Below, piece after piece: positions 1-11,377 of a DNA stretch of 64,000 nt (within the stretch, counting starts at the first letter, position 1; the number at the start of each line of letters is the position of its first letter). The DNA comes from Nemania diffusa. Its lineage: Eukaryota > Ascomycota > Sordariomycetes > Xylariales > Xylariaceae. A model generated the notes under the pieces. The model saw nothing but the letters and a program-made list of their open reading frames with translations. It made no database searches and was not told the DNA's origin. The position numbers and the translations under genes are program-made. The DNA lies in the NCBI GenBank assembly GCA_038501195.1, contig JBBPUQ010000004.1:1364001-1428000 (forward strand), in the 5' to 3' direction.

Positions 1-169
1 GTCAGAACCCGAGGTGCGACAGCAGATGCATAGCCCAGAACGTAGGCCCTGAGAATAGGTCGTAGAAGTGGAGGGATGGTCTGGTCTAGCTTTACTTGGG
101 CTCGGGGCCTTGTGAGAAGGTGGTTGGATGAGGTCATTTGTAATTCGGCTGCAGTAGTAAAGATAATGA

Positions 170-220
170 CGATGGTGATAGTGCTGGTGGTGGTGGTAGT
201 GGTGATGACGATGACGATGG
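170..220 (+). repeat. GTG/GAT trinucleotide-rich low-complexity tract
   Basis: Imperfect tandem GTG, GGT and GAT triplets run through this short stretch. It is simple-sequence DNA in a non-coding flank, with no sign of translation. Confidence 0.6.
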
Positions 221-2100
221 CACGCGCTTCTTGACGCGTACTATCCAGCGAGGTAGTTCAATTGTAGGTAGGATTGATGTACAGTGCTGTACGTATCTAT
301 ATAAAGGGAAGCCTGAATGGCTAACCTATCCCACGGGATATAATTCTACTACCTACCTAGGTATGCCATCCGCTCCAAACCTCGGCCCTTTAGTGTACAG
401 TAGCTGTTGTTAGCTTTTCTTTGGTAATGTTCGTTGTTTGGAGTATGGAGAGAGTATTCTATACATCGCTCTTTTGAGTTATAAAAGGGTGGGTCCCGAC
501 AGGGTTAGGTACCTAAGTTACACGATCGATCGATGGCTTAAAAGCTTCCTATTCTTTTTCCGAATTATAGACATGCCTTGGCTAGCCTACATATTACCGT
601 GCAATGATGGCTTTTCTGAAGAAGTAGATAGAGTATATTTGCATTTTCCCTGATGACTAACTAGCCTTATATATCTAGATACAGACCTCTCCACCCTTAT
701 GTACAGTTCAGTTTACAGTGCAAGGGTTACCTAAAACATTGAAGAATATTAAACATTTAGCTTGTAACTATGTAGTGAGAATTCAAAGAGCCTCAACTTG
801 GACTTTCACCTAATTAGAAAGTAGATGCATACCCAGCTGAAACCCAACTGCAGCGGCCTACGTGATCACGTAATCCGACAGCGGCTTGATTAAGGCCAAG
901 AGAACTGTTGAAATCATAATGTATAAACAGGTGCCTCGACAAACGCAAACATCAACATTAGAGCATCTAATTCTAAGAGGAATTCAGGTTAGATTCCATT
1001 AGTACCGATGTGTGGGCAGTCTAGTCCAAATAGCATAGTACCCCGCGCCTAGACAAACACTCACCTTAGTACCGGTCACTAAATTGTGACCGGCGTTTCC
1101 AAAAGGAGAACAGTGAGTCTCAGGTATAATTTATTAGCAGGCTACCGGAACATCCCTATTCGCCTCGAGGTTTGCTACACTTATTACGTTGTAAAAATTG
1201 TTTTCAGAATAGGTACCTCATATACAATTACCGAGCCCTAAGATCACCGAGTATAAAGTGCTGGTAAAACCTATATGACCTCCTAGGTAACCTGGGTAGG
1301 TAGGGAGAAATATATGAGGTAGGGAGGGACTTATGTAACTCGAATTCTGTATGCAGAGTGCTTAAGACTCATGATAACGCAAGTTACTTATATAGGAGGT
1401 TCTCTGTAGTTATAGAAGAGCTCTTATAGAAGGTGTGCAGTACTCTGTACACCTAGAGTAGTAAAATGGACCCCTGGCTCTGGGGCTGAGAATTTCGAGA
1501 ATTTTGACATGTGATTATGCTGTAAGCCTCACCACCCACCTAACTGCTAACTGACTTGTAATAGTTACTATCAATTCCCCAATCCTAAATCCCATGAATA
1601 ACTCTTAATGAAGTTAATAGGCAACCCAACCCGGGCTGGAGTTCCTATATAATGGGGTGAAATAAATGTTCTCCGTGTCATCTATTAATGGGTTTAGATT
1701 AAATACAAGCAGTGATTGCAAAGTATCGAGGACTATAAATGTACTTCAATACACTTGAATATCCTGTTATTACTGGAATTCCCATATGAAGGGGCCCAAC
1801 CCAATTCTATTAATTCATCATAATCTAGATTGCTTCTATAAGCATAGAATATATATCAAAATTCACCTTATTAAGAAAGATAGATTGAACAGCATTGAGT
1901 AATTAAGGCGCTACAACGTTGAACTAGACATCTAAGCAACTAACAGTATATTACAAGCTAACACCGATTTGATTCGTTATTCATAAGTACGTATCTATAT
2001 AGGTACCTAATTGCTAACCGTGGATAAGCGGCCTTGAACTGTGAGCTGTTGTGCGGCCTGCAAAGCGTGGCTGATAACGGTAGCGGGGTGCATGAACCTG

Positions 2101-2115
2101 TTTGTTTGTTTGTTT
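2101..2115 (+). repeat. (TTTG)n microsatellite
   Basis: Nearly four tandem TTTG units lie in non-coding DNA. The tract could be a length-polymorphic marker. Confidence 0.7.
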
Positions 2116-3599
2116 CTCTTGCTGCAGCTGAATGGCGACATGACAGCTGCTGTGGTTCGTTTCTTCGGACAAAAGGCTGCATTACTTTACCTTGGTTAAA
2201 TGTGTAATCTTCAGCCTCGAACTTCGTCAGGCCTTCTTACCTAATGTGTAGACCCTACGTACATACATAATTAAAACACCTGTTCCGGAGGCCGGACGGT
2301 GTACGGACGGTGTACTGTCGAGTTCTTGCGCTAATACATAATTTAGCGCACAAACAGCTGTTGTCTTAGTATTATCTACCAACTACATCTGCATCATTAT
2401 AAGTTTACAACGAAGCCTTTTTTTATACATATATTATAATATGCAAGCTCGAAAAGAAATTCCAATCGACGTCTCTATACACCTACATATAAAGCACCTA
2501 CAACATCGGACATGACCAAAGATAGCCCTCTTGCATCTCCGGATTCTGTCCGGGGTTCCGAAGTCTCTACGTATCTTTTTTACCTGTAACCTGACAGGCT
2601 GCAGCTGGGGCTTGGTATTCTAGCGAGTGGACGGGTGGGTGGCTAGGTGGGCATCGGGCCACCACACACCTCTCCTCAGATTTCTACGTATCTACCAGTC
2701 AGGTGGGTACCTGTAACCTACCACAACACAGCATGGGTACAGGGGGTTGGCTGCTGTTGGCCCTCGCACCCCACACATACCCGGGGTTGACTGCCATGAA
2801 AGTACTTGCTTGCGTTCTGGATACCTTCTTCCTCTCTGTTCAAATGGTAGTCAGCTACATATGCATACATAATACTCTCCTCTTCATTCCATGGTGTGCG
2901 CGGCGCCGGCATATTTTCCCCAGGACAGCGATAGCTCTCACACGGTACCTCCCACCAGCGTTGATGACGGTCTTCTGACGCTTCATGGCTGATACAGCTC
3001 AATACTACTACTAATAATGCGCGGGTCGTGGGGACGGAACAATCACAGCTTGTTTGACGCCAACCTTGCGCTTCGTTTCGACCACCCACTCAACCGTCCC
3101 TCACCCACTTACCAGTCTCCGCGCTGCCTTGTTCCATAACAAAAACAACCTCCCTACTCTGCTACCACGACTTCCCTCGCGCCCGAATATCTGCCTCGCC
3201 GCAAAGCCAAGACCGCCAATGTCCTGCCGCAGCTAGTTCTCCCTGTGCTCGCTGCTGTTGCCCTGTCTTGGATCGAGCCGCTCAGTTCCCCGGACATAAG
3301 CGTTTTCGAGCCTTGGATTGTTACCGTGTATACAAAGGCCGAGCCCCTCTTAGAGCCGGGCCTCCGACTGTCACTCAACCTGGAACCACTTGCCAACCAT
3401 TCCCGCCAATCTTCGACTACGAGAACCTCATAGTTCGGAGACACGCGGACCTCAGCCGGCTAGTTCGCGCAGAGTGTGACAGCCCTTGCGGGCAAGGCCT
3501 ACGAAGACGACTACAGCTGGCGCATTTTTCTGGTTTGCGCAACAAATACCGACAGATGAAGCACTCATGTCCGTCGCCACTATTATACACTCTCTTAAG

Positions 3600-5094
3600 A
3601 TGGCTTCGTCAGAGCTGCCCGAGAACGGCCTGCCTTTTGGTTGTAAGTGGCTCAACTGCGCTGTCCGTTTTGTATTGCAGCTCTCTAATTATTGGCGCGA
3701 CAGACAACCTTGCAGATGATGCCTTCCTGAGACCTCCGTCACCTTGTGGCGAGCCTTTGTTAAACCTAAGCGACAACAACGTGCTAGGAGACTTCTTCAC
3801 TGGCATGGAGTCTAACCAGTATAACGGACTGTCATCTGACGAAGCTTTGCTGTTTAGTGAGGACTGGTTGGGCCAGATACCCCCGCACTTGCTCGCCCAT
3901 AGAACATCTTTAGGAAATCAGCCTCGCGCTGATTTGGCCGGGGCCGCCATACCGCGATTGCCTCCTACTGAGCATGGCGATTTCTACACCTTTAGACAAA
4001 ATACGATGCCACCACCACCTTTACCCGCACGCTCACCGCCGGGGCCATCGCACCTACAACAACCTATACCTCAGTCTCAGCCAGCACTGCATCATTTCCA
4101 ACCACAGCTCTCTCAGTCCCTCCATAACCAAAGAGGCTTCCACGTACCGCTTGAACAAGATGCACATGCAGACGCCGCCGCACTGCTCACAACCCTGCAT
4201 TCTGGTCATCCATACAGCTACTCGGCACGAACAACTAGCTTCAATAATTTCCACCCATCACCACATATGCAACCTCCACAAGCGCATAGACTCTCCCTTC
4301 CCCAGGCCCATCTCTCTCATGATCATGGTGACTCTGCCCAACCTACAAGACCTAATGATGAAACATTTTTCGCCGACATGGTGTTCGGAAGACAGGGATT
4401 AACTAGTCAACGGCCAGCAGACCCACCAGCACTACAATGGGGTTCTGATGCTCTTTTCGCCAGAAATCAGGCCTTCGTGCCGCCACAGCACGAATCAATC
4501 CAAGCCCTCGAGAAAAAGAGAATGGTCGCAGTGAACGAAGTGTTGAAGTTGGCTACCAGCACTCCGAATACTCGATCCTCGAGTCCAATAGGAAATAGGG
4601 AATCAACAACATACGCAAGCCCAGACAACCCTAATCGTAATATTAAATTGGAAGAGAACGGAGCGGCAACTCCTAGGAAGCGCCGGAAAAGCAAGGCTAG
4701 GATAGAAGGAGAAGAGGATGGCGACTGTGTTGTACAGCTACCGTCAAGAGCTGCGGCCAAAAAGCGCAAATCTAAAGGTGATTTGAACGGGTCAGCCGAC
4801 TCGCTTTCGGCGGTTCAAGAAACATCTGGGAAACGACGAAAATCCGCACCCAGCCAACCTAAAACACCACGTGAGAACTTAACCGATGCTCAGAAGAGAG
4901 AAAATCACATAAAGAGCGAGCAGAAAAGACGTGGGGCTATTAAAGAAGGGTTCGACGATCTCACCTTCATTGTCCCAAACCTGCAAAATGGTGGTTATAG
5001 CAAGAGCAGCATGCTTAACATTGCAGGAGAATGGCTCGATTCATTAATCAAAGGAAACGAAATACTCGACTCCGGAGGAAAACGTGCGCCCTAA
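3600..5094 (+). CDS. bHLH transcription factor (class B, Ino4/Max-like)
   Basis: Two exons, 3600-3642 and 3716-5094, give a 473-residue protein. The 73-nt intron has a GTAAGT donor, a CTAAT branch and a TGCAG acceptor; of the AGs tried (3680, 3702, 3715) only the last keeps frame. The unspliced frame runs further upstream, but nothing there looks like protein. Residues about 409-465 form a basic helix-loop-helix. Its basic region carries the His-Glu-Arg trio at four-residue spacing (H412, E416, R420) typical of factors that bind CACGTG-type E-boxes. The preceding 300 residues are Pro/Gln/His-rich and disordered, with basic clusters around residues 310-390 that could be nuclear localisation signals. 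Function is inferred as a nuclear DNA-binding regulator. The short loop resembles Ino4-type proteins, but targets cannot be named. Confidence 0.85.
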
Positions 5095-5576
5095 TATATA
5101 CTCAGTTGACATGGAGAGAAAAACTGCCTCTGTTTGCTATTTCACTGGAGTTCAAAGGGCACATGGCTAGGAGCACGTCTGGTTAGGGCTCGGTTTATAA
5201 ACAGGAAGATGCGGATGAAGCACGGAGGATCTGCGGGGCCAGTGTTCTCACAAACTGTGTTGGATTCTAGGTGGTCTCCCATAAATTCATACTCGATTAT
5301 ACCCACACTTATCAACGACTTGAGTTTTTTATAGGGGCGGGATGTACCGGCGGGAAACCGCTACATCTCCACAAAGTAGCGCACGATTACGATATGAATG
5401 CTTTGGAACATGACGGGTATAGAAATATATACTCAATAAACTTCGACGAAACAAACCTCTGCTCTTGTTGGGCAGGAATCTGAACCAGGTCTATGCAGTG
5501 CACGATGTTGGCGTCTATTAATCAACAGGGCGAAAGCAAAGAACGAGTCTAGTTTAAGTTAAGCACAGCTGATCTT
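5095..5576. other. Convergent intergenic region
   Basis: This is 3' flank of the bHLH gene (plus strand) and of the polymerase gene (minus strand). No gene was seen. It presumably holds both polyadenylation regions. Confidence 0.6.
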
Positions 5577-7938
5577 TCATTTATCCATGGCATGGAACCG
5601 CTCGTGCGCTGACATGGCGAACGCAGGGATCGCATGTCCGCAAATCTGGCATTGCTGTGAATCCGACTCTTCGGGTTCCTCCCAGATCTCATCATCGTCA
5701 TCATCATCGCCATCCCCCCCCCTATCGGCGAGCGGACTCCCGCTGCTCATCATAGGCTCTTCGCGAACCTGGGCACCCCCCTCGACCTCGAGCCCTCCCA
5801 CAGCATCCCCATCCACACACTCCCCACCATCATCCTCAACCCCAGATAACTCAGCAGCGCTAGCAGATACTACTGAGCGGAGAGGCTCAGGCGTCGGAGA
5901 AGTATCGTACACGGTCCACTCGCGCAGTTTATCCTCCTGCGTCCGGAACATGCGCCCAATATCCCGGCCTGGCGCGACGCCCGCCGCGGCGCTGCCGGGC
6001 TCGCTGGCCACGACCACCATATTCGTCACACAGACGTTCAACAACGCGAGGTTCCAACCACCGCGCTCTGGGTGGAGGCGGCGGAAGAGCGGGAGGAGGG
6101 TCTCTGTGGCGAGGCGCTCGGCGATCTCCTCGCATGAGAGTGTTAGAGATGGAGATGTGGAGGACGGGTGGATATTCGAGGCGGAAGAGGAGGGATGTGA
6201 GGAGAGTTGGAAGACGAAATTGGGCAATGGCGCGCTGCGGGATGAGCGGCTGAAGATTGGGGCTTCGACGGCGCTGGCGCTGGCAGAGGGGTTGGTTTGT
6301 TTGGGTTTTGTCCGTGTTGAGAGACGCAAGGTCTTTGGATACGCAACCCATCGTAGGCTATTCGGCGAAGAATATGGAGCTACACTAGCAGATGCAGCAT
6401 TCTGGGTGGCGTTGTTCGTGGTGGCAGCGGGTGTGTGGATATCCGCCTCGGTGAGATCAACGCGCATGCGGCGAACCAGCGAGGTGGCGATGGCGCCCAG
6501 CTCGCGCACGACCTCGGCGGCCGTCTGCAGCGGGCGAGACATGTACGTATCCTCGATAGAGATCTGCGTCGGCACGTCGGTGGCCTCCTTAACCTCAGAC
6601 GGATCAACGCCGTGTAGCAGACCCCAGACTTTCTCGCCGCCGCCACGTTCTGCGCCGGGGCGGTCGAGGATCTGGTCCAGCAGCGTCGCCGACATGCCAG
6701 GGTGCCGCCGCACCTCGCCCACCGTCGCGTGGCTGGCCTCGCGGTCGCGGCGCGCCGTGGGCCGCGCGAGCAGGTACTCCTCGATCAGCTGCGCCGTGCG
6801 CGACCCGATGCCCGGCACCTTGCGGATGCTGTGGGCGTCCATGAACGCCTCGACCACGTCCTCTCCTTCCGCACCCACACCCGTAGTCGCGAGGAGTGTT
6901 GTTTGGTTGTCCGGCTTGTTGACGCTGCCGGCGAGCTTCGCGAGGAGCTTGTTCGTGGAGATCCCGCCGCTCGAGGTATACCCGAAGTCCACGTCGAGCT
7001 TGTGGCGGAGGTAGCCCGCGAGGTGCGAGGCGAGCATCAGGCGGACGCAGAGCGGGCTCGCGACATCCACCACGGCGTCAGCCATCCCGTCCGCCGCCCG
7101 CACGCAACCGCAGAACCGCGACCCGTCGAACGCGAACCCTTTCACCGGGTCATTGCGCTCGAGCTGGAAGAACGAGGTCCCGAGGGTCCGCGCGTTGAGG
7201 GTCTCGGCGTTGTACGCGACGACGTCGGTGACGTCGAGGAAGACCTCGTCGAGCCCGAGGCGCTCGACGCGGCGGTTCCACGAGTGCGCGCGCAGGAAGG
7301 CGGCCAGCCGCTTCGAGGCGTCGCGGAAGCGCGTGAGGTCCTCGCCGTTGGCGAGCACGAGGTCCGGGCAGAGGCGCTGCGCCTCCGAGATGAGCATCAG
7401 CTTCTTGACGCCGCGCGCCCGCGCCACGTAGTTGCACGTCGCGAGGATGCTCTTCTGCTTCACGCCCAGGGGCTGCGATCTGAGGGCCGGGTTCTCGTTC
7501 TCGAAGACGCTGGCGTAGAAGCAGTCGTAGTCCTGACGTCGGTTTAGCGGGTGGTTATTAATAGGTATTTGGTCATTTTGCCATTTGGTCGGGTTGCTTG
7601 TTTCATGATGTTTGTGGTGTGGTTCATGAAACTACATGAGATGCTAGCGCTATATGAGATGTGATTGATGTACGGGGTAGGAATGAAGTGAGCCGCGTGA
7701 TGTGGAAAAAGGATATAATTAAAAGAAGCAATAGAAAAACAATAGAAAATAGAAATACGACGCAAGGGGGATGCAAAGGGGACGAAAATAAAACAGCATA
7801 TGTAGGTATTTGTTCGTGTTACAGAAACTTAAATTCATTGAGTGTGCCACATACAAAATGCAGGATAATCCGTTCATCGCTTCTTTTGGGAATCTTGATG
7901 GATTTTGGGATGTTGGGCGTCAAGCTTGTCGTCTTCAT
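5577..7938 (-). CDS. Y-family translesion DNA polymerase, iota type
   Basis: Translesion polymerase that inserts bases opposite damaged template in the nucleus. Two exons: 7938-7855 (28 residues ending in IILHF) and 7532-5577, total 679 residues. The 322-nt intron has a GTATGT donor and a GCTAAAC branch followed by CAG. Joining at phase 0 restores the conserved catalytic motif HF-DYDCFYASVF across the junction (D29, D31). The second catalytic pair is D123-E124 in RLGLDEVFLDVTD. The TCNYVARARGVKK segment after the first motif is characteristic of Pol iota rather than Rad30/eta. A helix-hairpin-helix region follows, then the little-finger domain interrupted by a low-complexity Ser/Thr/Ala-rich insert. 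The C-terminus has an Asp run and a C-x2-C-x11-H-x3-H finger (last 24 residues), probably a UBZ-type ubiquitin-binding finger. The middle of the gene is very GC-rich. The large antisense frames here are shadows. Confidence 0.88.
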
Positions 7939-9949
7939 CTTGTTCCATGATCAACAACAGGGGTTCGCGAACGGTGGAGCAGTTGAAACAATGCGTTTCT
8001 TCAAGCAAGTTAGTCAGTTGTTCGAATGTCAGGTAGTCGTTCAATCTTCTGAGATCCTATCATCCCCTTACCTCATGCCTCTATGCATACTATGTACGTA
8101 TGGCCTGCATTGAATGTGACAAGATTAGCAAAGAGGCCTAAATTCGCTGCGGTGACACTTTCGGATGTCCCGACAGCCGAACAGTGCACTATAACATGAC
8201 ACTGTGGGTTTGTTTACTGTCCGAGTTATTTTTATCCTCTCGTTATTGTTGACGAGTTCCTTCGGCCGAGGACTTTTTTTAAGCATAATTGCTAGTTCAA
8301 GATTCCCCGGCAACGACATCCATAGTGATTATTTTGTGAGAATTACAATACGATAGCCTCGGCCTACCCGCCTAATTTAGTCACTGAAAAAGGTCCAACA
8401 ATACATAAGCCACCCGGATTACGCTGTACGAGTTCGGGTTAGGTAGCCGTTAATGTTGAGAGCCGGAAGGCAAGGAGCTGACGAGGTCGCCAAGCCACCA
8501 TTAGTTCCTCGGCGCCCGCGGGCTGAAGAAATCATGCGTAGGTACTCAGTAGATATGCAAATCCAACAAGGGGAAATCAGGACCATTTTACAATTCTGTA
8601 GATTCCTAGTGCAGCTTAGGTAAACCGTATCTAGTAGGTATGTGTGTAGGATAACTATCGTGTCTCGGACCGAATCCATCGTTCGGGTTATAAGATTGCT
8701 AAGATTCCATCGTCTCATTTCGTCCAAGATTGAAACAGAGTCGGTTCCGAGCAAGGTGTTTTTTCAATAATAATATTATTTTCATATTGCACTAGCTAAG
8801 GCGCCTGGTCATAGAACTTTGATCATCAATAATTCCTACATGTAGGTAGGAGGGTGAGCAAGACCAGCAACTAACTACTATGTACCAATATGTTTAGGAC
8901 ATGCATTTCTTCATTTACTTCTTTTCTGTCTGCGAGACAGACCTACATACCTGCCTGCATAAGTACATATATACATACCTGCCTAACCTAGGACTTGCTT
9001 AGTTCGGTACGGATTGACCGCGAGCTTCTGCAACTAGCCAGCAGCCTCTTTGGAATGAGTGAGTGCGGGGAACACACTATAATCCTAGATAGATGTCACT
9101 TACACACCACATACATACCTGACATATAGATCAGTAGACTGACTACCTAGCCTACCTACCTCTTACTTAGACCAGGGATGTATCTAGATCTTAGGTGGGA
9201 ATAGACGCCGTAAGAGCCGGCTCGGCGACAACACACGCGGTGAGGCCTGCTAGCCGACGTCGTCATGCGCACTATTGGCTGAGGCTGACCGGGGCGACGC
9301 ATCTCAACCAGGATCTGTCGGCGCTTGCGCCTTTCATCCTGTCCCTTCCCATGCGCTCCTATGCGCTTCCATGCCACTGTCACCTTTTTATAGCCAACCA
9401 ACATTTGGCCCACTCCCTCAGCTTCGGAGGAGGCATTCATCAGGGCCTCGAGCCCATGTTTTTTTTCTGCCTCCCGGTCTCTGTCCTTTCAGTCTTGTCA
9501 GTCTGTTCAGTACAGCACTGCACTGAAGAAGCCCCATCTCCGGCCTTCTGACGCCCTTATCAACTTTTTTCCTTCCTCTTTCGACCTATTGCGCGACTCA
9601 CACGCACCCACCCAGACACTTGCATTAGTGTTATCCCTCCAAGCGCTCAACGCATCGGACATCAGAAGGCCTGCTGTCCATTCCCTGCTCGTCACTTACA
9701 TCACACCTCCCGCTCTCCACGAAGAACACTACCTATATAACCCCCGGTTCCTTCTATTAACCGGGCTTTGTTGCTCCCTCGCTGATATTTTGTTCTCCCT
9801 TTGGAAACATCCCGGTTGGCCGGGAGGTTGCTTGAGTCTTGGACTGCAGACTTGGCCGACTTAGACGGCATATCGGCCTTCTGTCTGCACTGTGAAATCG
9901 ATTCGTACCTGTCTATCCCTAGACTCTATAAGGCTGCACTTGGCTAAAG
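7939..9949. other. Divergent intergenic region
   Basis: This 2-kb gap separates the start of the polymerase gene (minus) from that of the SP/TP-rich gene (plus). No coding region was recognised. Positions 8930-9000 and 9110-9170 contain dense ACATACCTGCC and CTACCTACC words, partly as inverted repeats. From about 9300 to 9945 the plus strand is pyrimidine-rich and probably holds the promoter and long 5' leader of the downstream gene, with several upstream ATGs. Confidence 0.55.
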
Positions 9950-11377
9950 ATGGCCACTCCGACTGGAAATATGGCAGGGCCGGCACGTACAAGGAGACCC
10001 AGGTTGTCTCTTCAAACTAAACCTCTACATCATGGTTCGGGTGGCAGATCAAGGAACTCGTTTGCTAGTGGTGATCCCAAATCACCAACGGCGTTCAACA
10101 CATTATCCAATGTCTATGTCACAGCTATTGAGAGATCCACTCCTACTCAGAGCACTCCTGTGACGGCGATCAAGTTACATCAGCCTCTTAAATTGCAGAC
10201 TGATCCGGACACGCTCTGGGGTCATCGGCAAAGAGTACTAACACCATCTACTGCTCTGCCAGATACTCCGTTGTCTGCTAATCTCACCTCTCCCATCCGG
10301 CAAACGGAAATTGTATACCCAAGCACTATGACACCGACCCCACCCATGTCGGCTGGATCAGTTGACTCGGGGTACAAGATGTTCAATTTTCCTCCCATAA
10401 ATCCCAATCGCCAAACAGTGCCTTTGCCACCAACACCGACCCGTCGTCGTGTCAGTTTTGGAGGTTTTAGTCCCATTGTGAAAGCACCATACAGCCACAA
10501 TGGGTCACTCCATAGTATCCTACGCAATTCTCCTTTGCGATCTTCAACTGCCAAGTCGCCTAGCTCGCCGAGGAGAAAATCAGTTCGGCTGCAAGAGAAG
10601 GCTGCCAGACGAGTGGCGTACGAGTCGCCGCTGACACGAACAATCATTACTGAGAAGTATACCAGGTCGCACATTGACCTACTAGTTGAGGAGGCTTCGC
10701 CATACACGCCATCCCCGGTACCAGACGACTCGGATATTGATCTTACCATGGCTTATTCCGGAGATGAAATAAGGGACGGCGGTCGAACCCCGGGGCCATT
10801 TGAGGAGATGAGGAGGCGAATGACGAATCTAGCTACAGAGACGCCGGTCCTCTCCCCGAGGCTGGATGGAATTCGAAAGCGAAAGCGGAAGGAAAAGAAG
10901 CGGAAGTGGGTCTGGACAATCGGGAAAGACGATGAGGAGATTGAAAGTACTGCGATGGCGGCTCTGCGAGTTGCTGCTGGAGAAGTATCCACGCCCAGAG
11001 CCGCCAATGCGATGGCTCCGGAACTCTTCCAAGCGAAAAAGGCCGACACACCAGAACCACTAACGGCTATCGAAGTGGGCATAGAAACGGCTGAGCCGAA
11101 ATTAGATCTGGCAGCAGAGACGGACGAGGACCGTATGGACATTGACATGTCGGAACCGCCCAGTTCTCACTCAAGTAGGGCGACAACCCCCTACAGTATA
11201 GAACTCAACCCATGCACACCATCAACAGGTGACGCCTTGGCGTCGACAGAGTTATTTCCAGCAAAGGGCGAACATCTCACCTCTGTACATCTAACGGATC
11301 ACGAAACTGGCAGTCGGCGAGATACGCCAATCCCGCCAGATCTCATAGAAAGTTCAGGGCCGTCTTGCCAGGTCTAA
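9950..11377 (+). CDS. SP/TP-rich hypothetical protein (possible CDK substrate)
   Basis: A single-exon frame of 475 residues beginning at an ATG after a pyrimidine-rich leader. I do not recognise a catalytic domain. The protein is predicted to be disordered and carries many Ser-Pro and Thr-Pro sites, especially in residues 55-215, several followed by basic residues as in proline-directed kinase sites. Short islands look conserved-like: RRVSFGGFSPIVK near residue 165, a basic stretch RKRKRKEKKRKWVWTIG near residue 315 that could be a nuclear localisation signal with an aromatic patch, and an acidic DDSDIDLTMAYSGDE segment near 260. The composition fits a nuclear cell-cycle or chromatin-associated protein, but that is inference only. 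It has no introns, unlike most genes here. Confidence 0.75.
   Translation: MATPTGNMAGPARTRRPRLSLQTKPLHHGSGGRSRNSFASGDPKSPTAFNTLSNVYVTAIERSTPTQSTPVTAIKLHQPLKLQTDPDTLWGHRQRVLTPSTALPDTPLSANLTSPIRQTEIVYPSTMTPTPPMSAGSVDSGYKMFNFPPINPNRQTVPLPPTPTRRRVSFGGFSPIVKAPYSHNGSLHSILRNSPLRSSTAKSPSSPRRKSVRLQEKAARRVAYESPLTRTIITEKYTRSHIDLLVEEASPYTPSPVPDDSDIDLTMAYSGDEIRDGGRTPGPFEEMRRRMTNLATETPVLSPRLDGIRKRKRKEKKRKWVWTIGKDDEEIESTAMAALRVAAGEVSTPRAANAMAPELFQAKKADTPEPLTAIEVGIETAEPKLDLAAETDEDRMDIDMSEPPSSHSSRATTPYSIELNPCTPSTGDALASTELFPAKGEHLTSVHLTDHETGSRRDTPIPPDLIESSGPSCQV

Larger units (their letters stand above)
1..3599. other. Left flank without a recognised gene
   Basis: I see no coding region in either strand that resembles a known family. 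Open frames here are short and lack splice-linked continuations. The stretch is moderately AT-rich, with several TACCTAGGTA-like words (for example 351-363 and 1282-1305). The last few hundred bases are pyrimidine-rich and are probably the promoter and 5' leader of the bHLH gene that starts at 3600. Confidence 0.6.

Noticed and set aside
3268..3599. Upstream extension of the bHLH reading frame
   Set aside because: It is open by chance. A clear intron (3643-3715) and an ATG at 3600 give a better start, and the upstream translation lacks protein-like character.
5587..7547. Long antisense frames (475 and 281 residues) opposite the polymerase gene
   Set aside because: They mirror a GC-rich coding exon; the minus-strand frame carries all conserved polymerase motifs.
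9195..9551. 118-residue frame upstream of the SP/TP-rich gene
   Set aside because: Low-complexity leader sequence with no family resemblance; at most an upstream ORF in a 5' leader.
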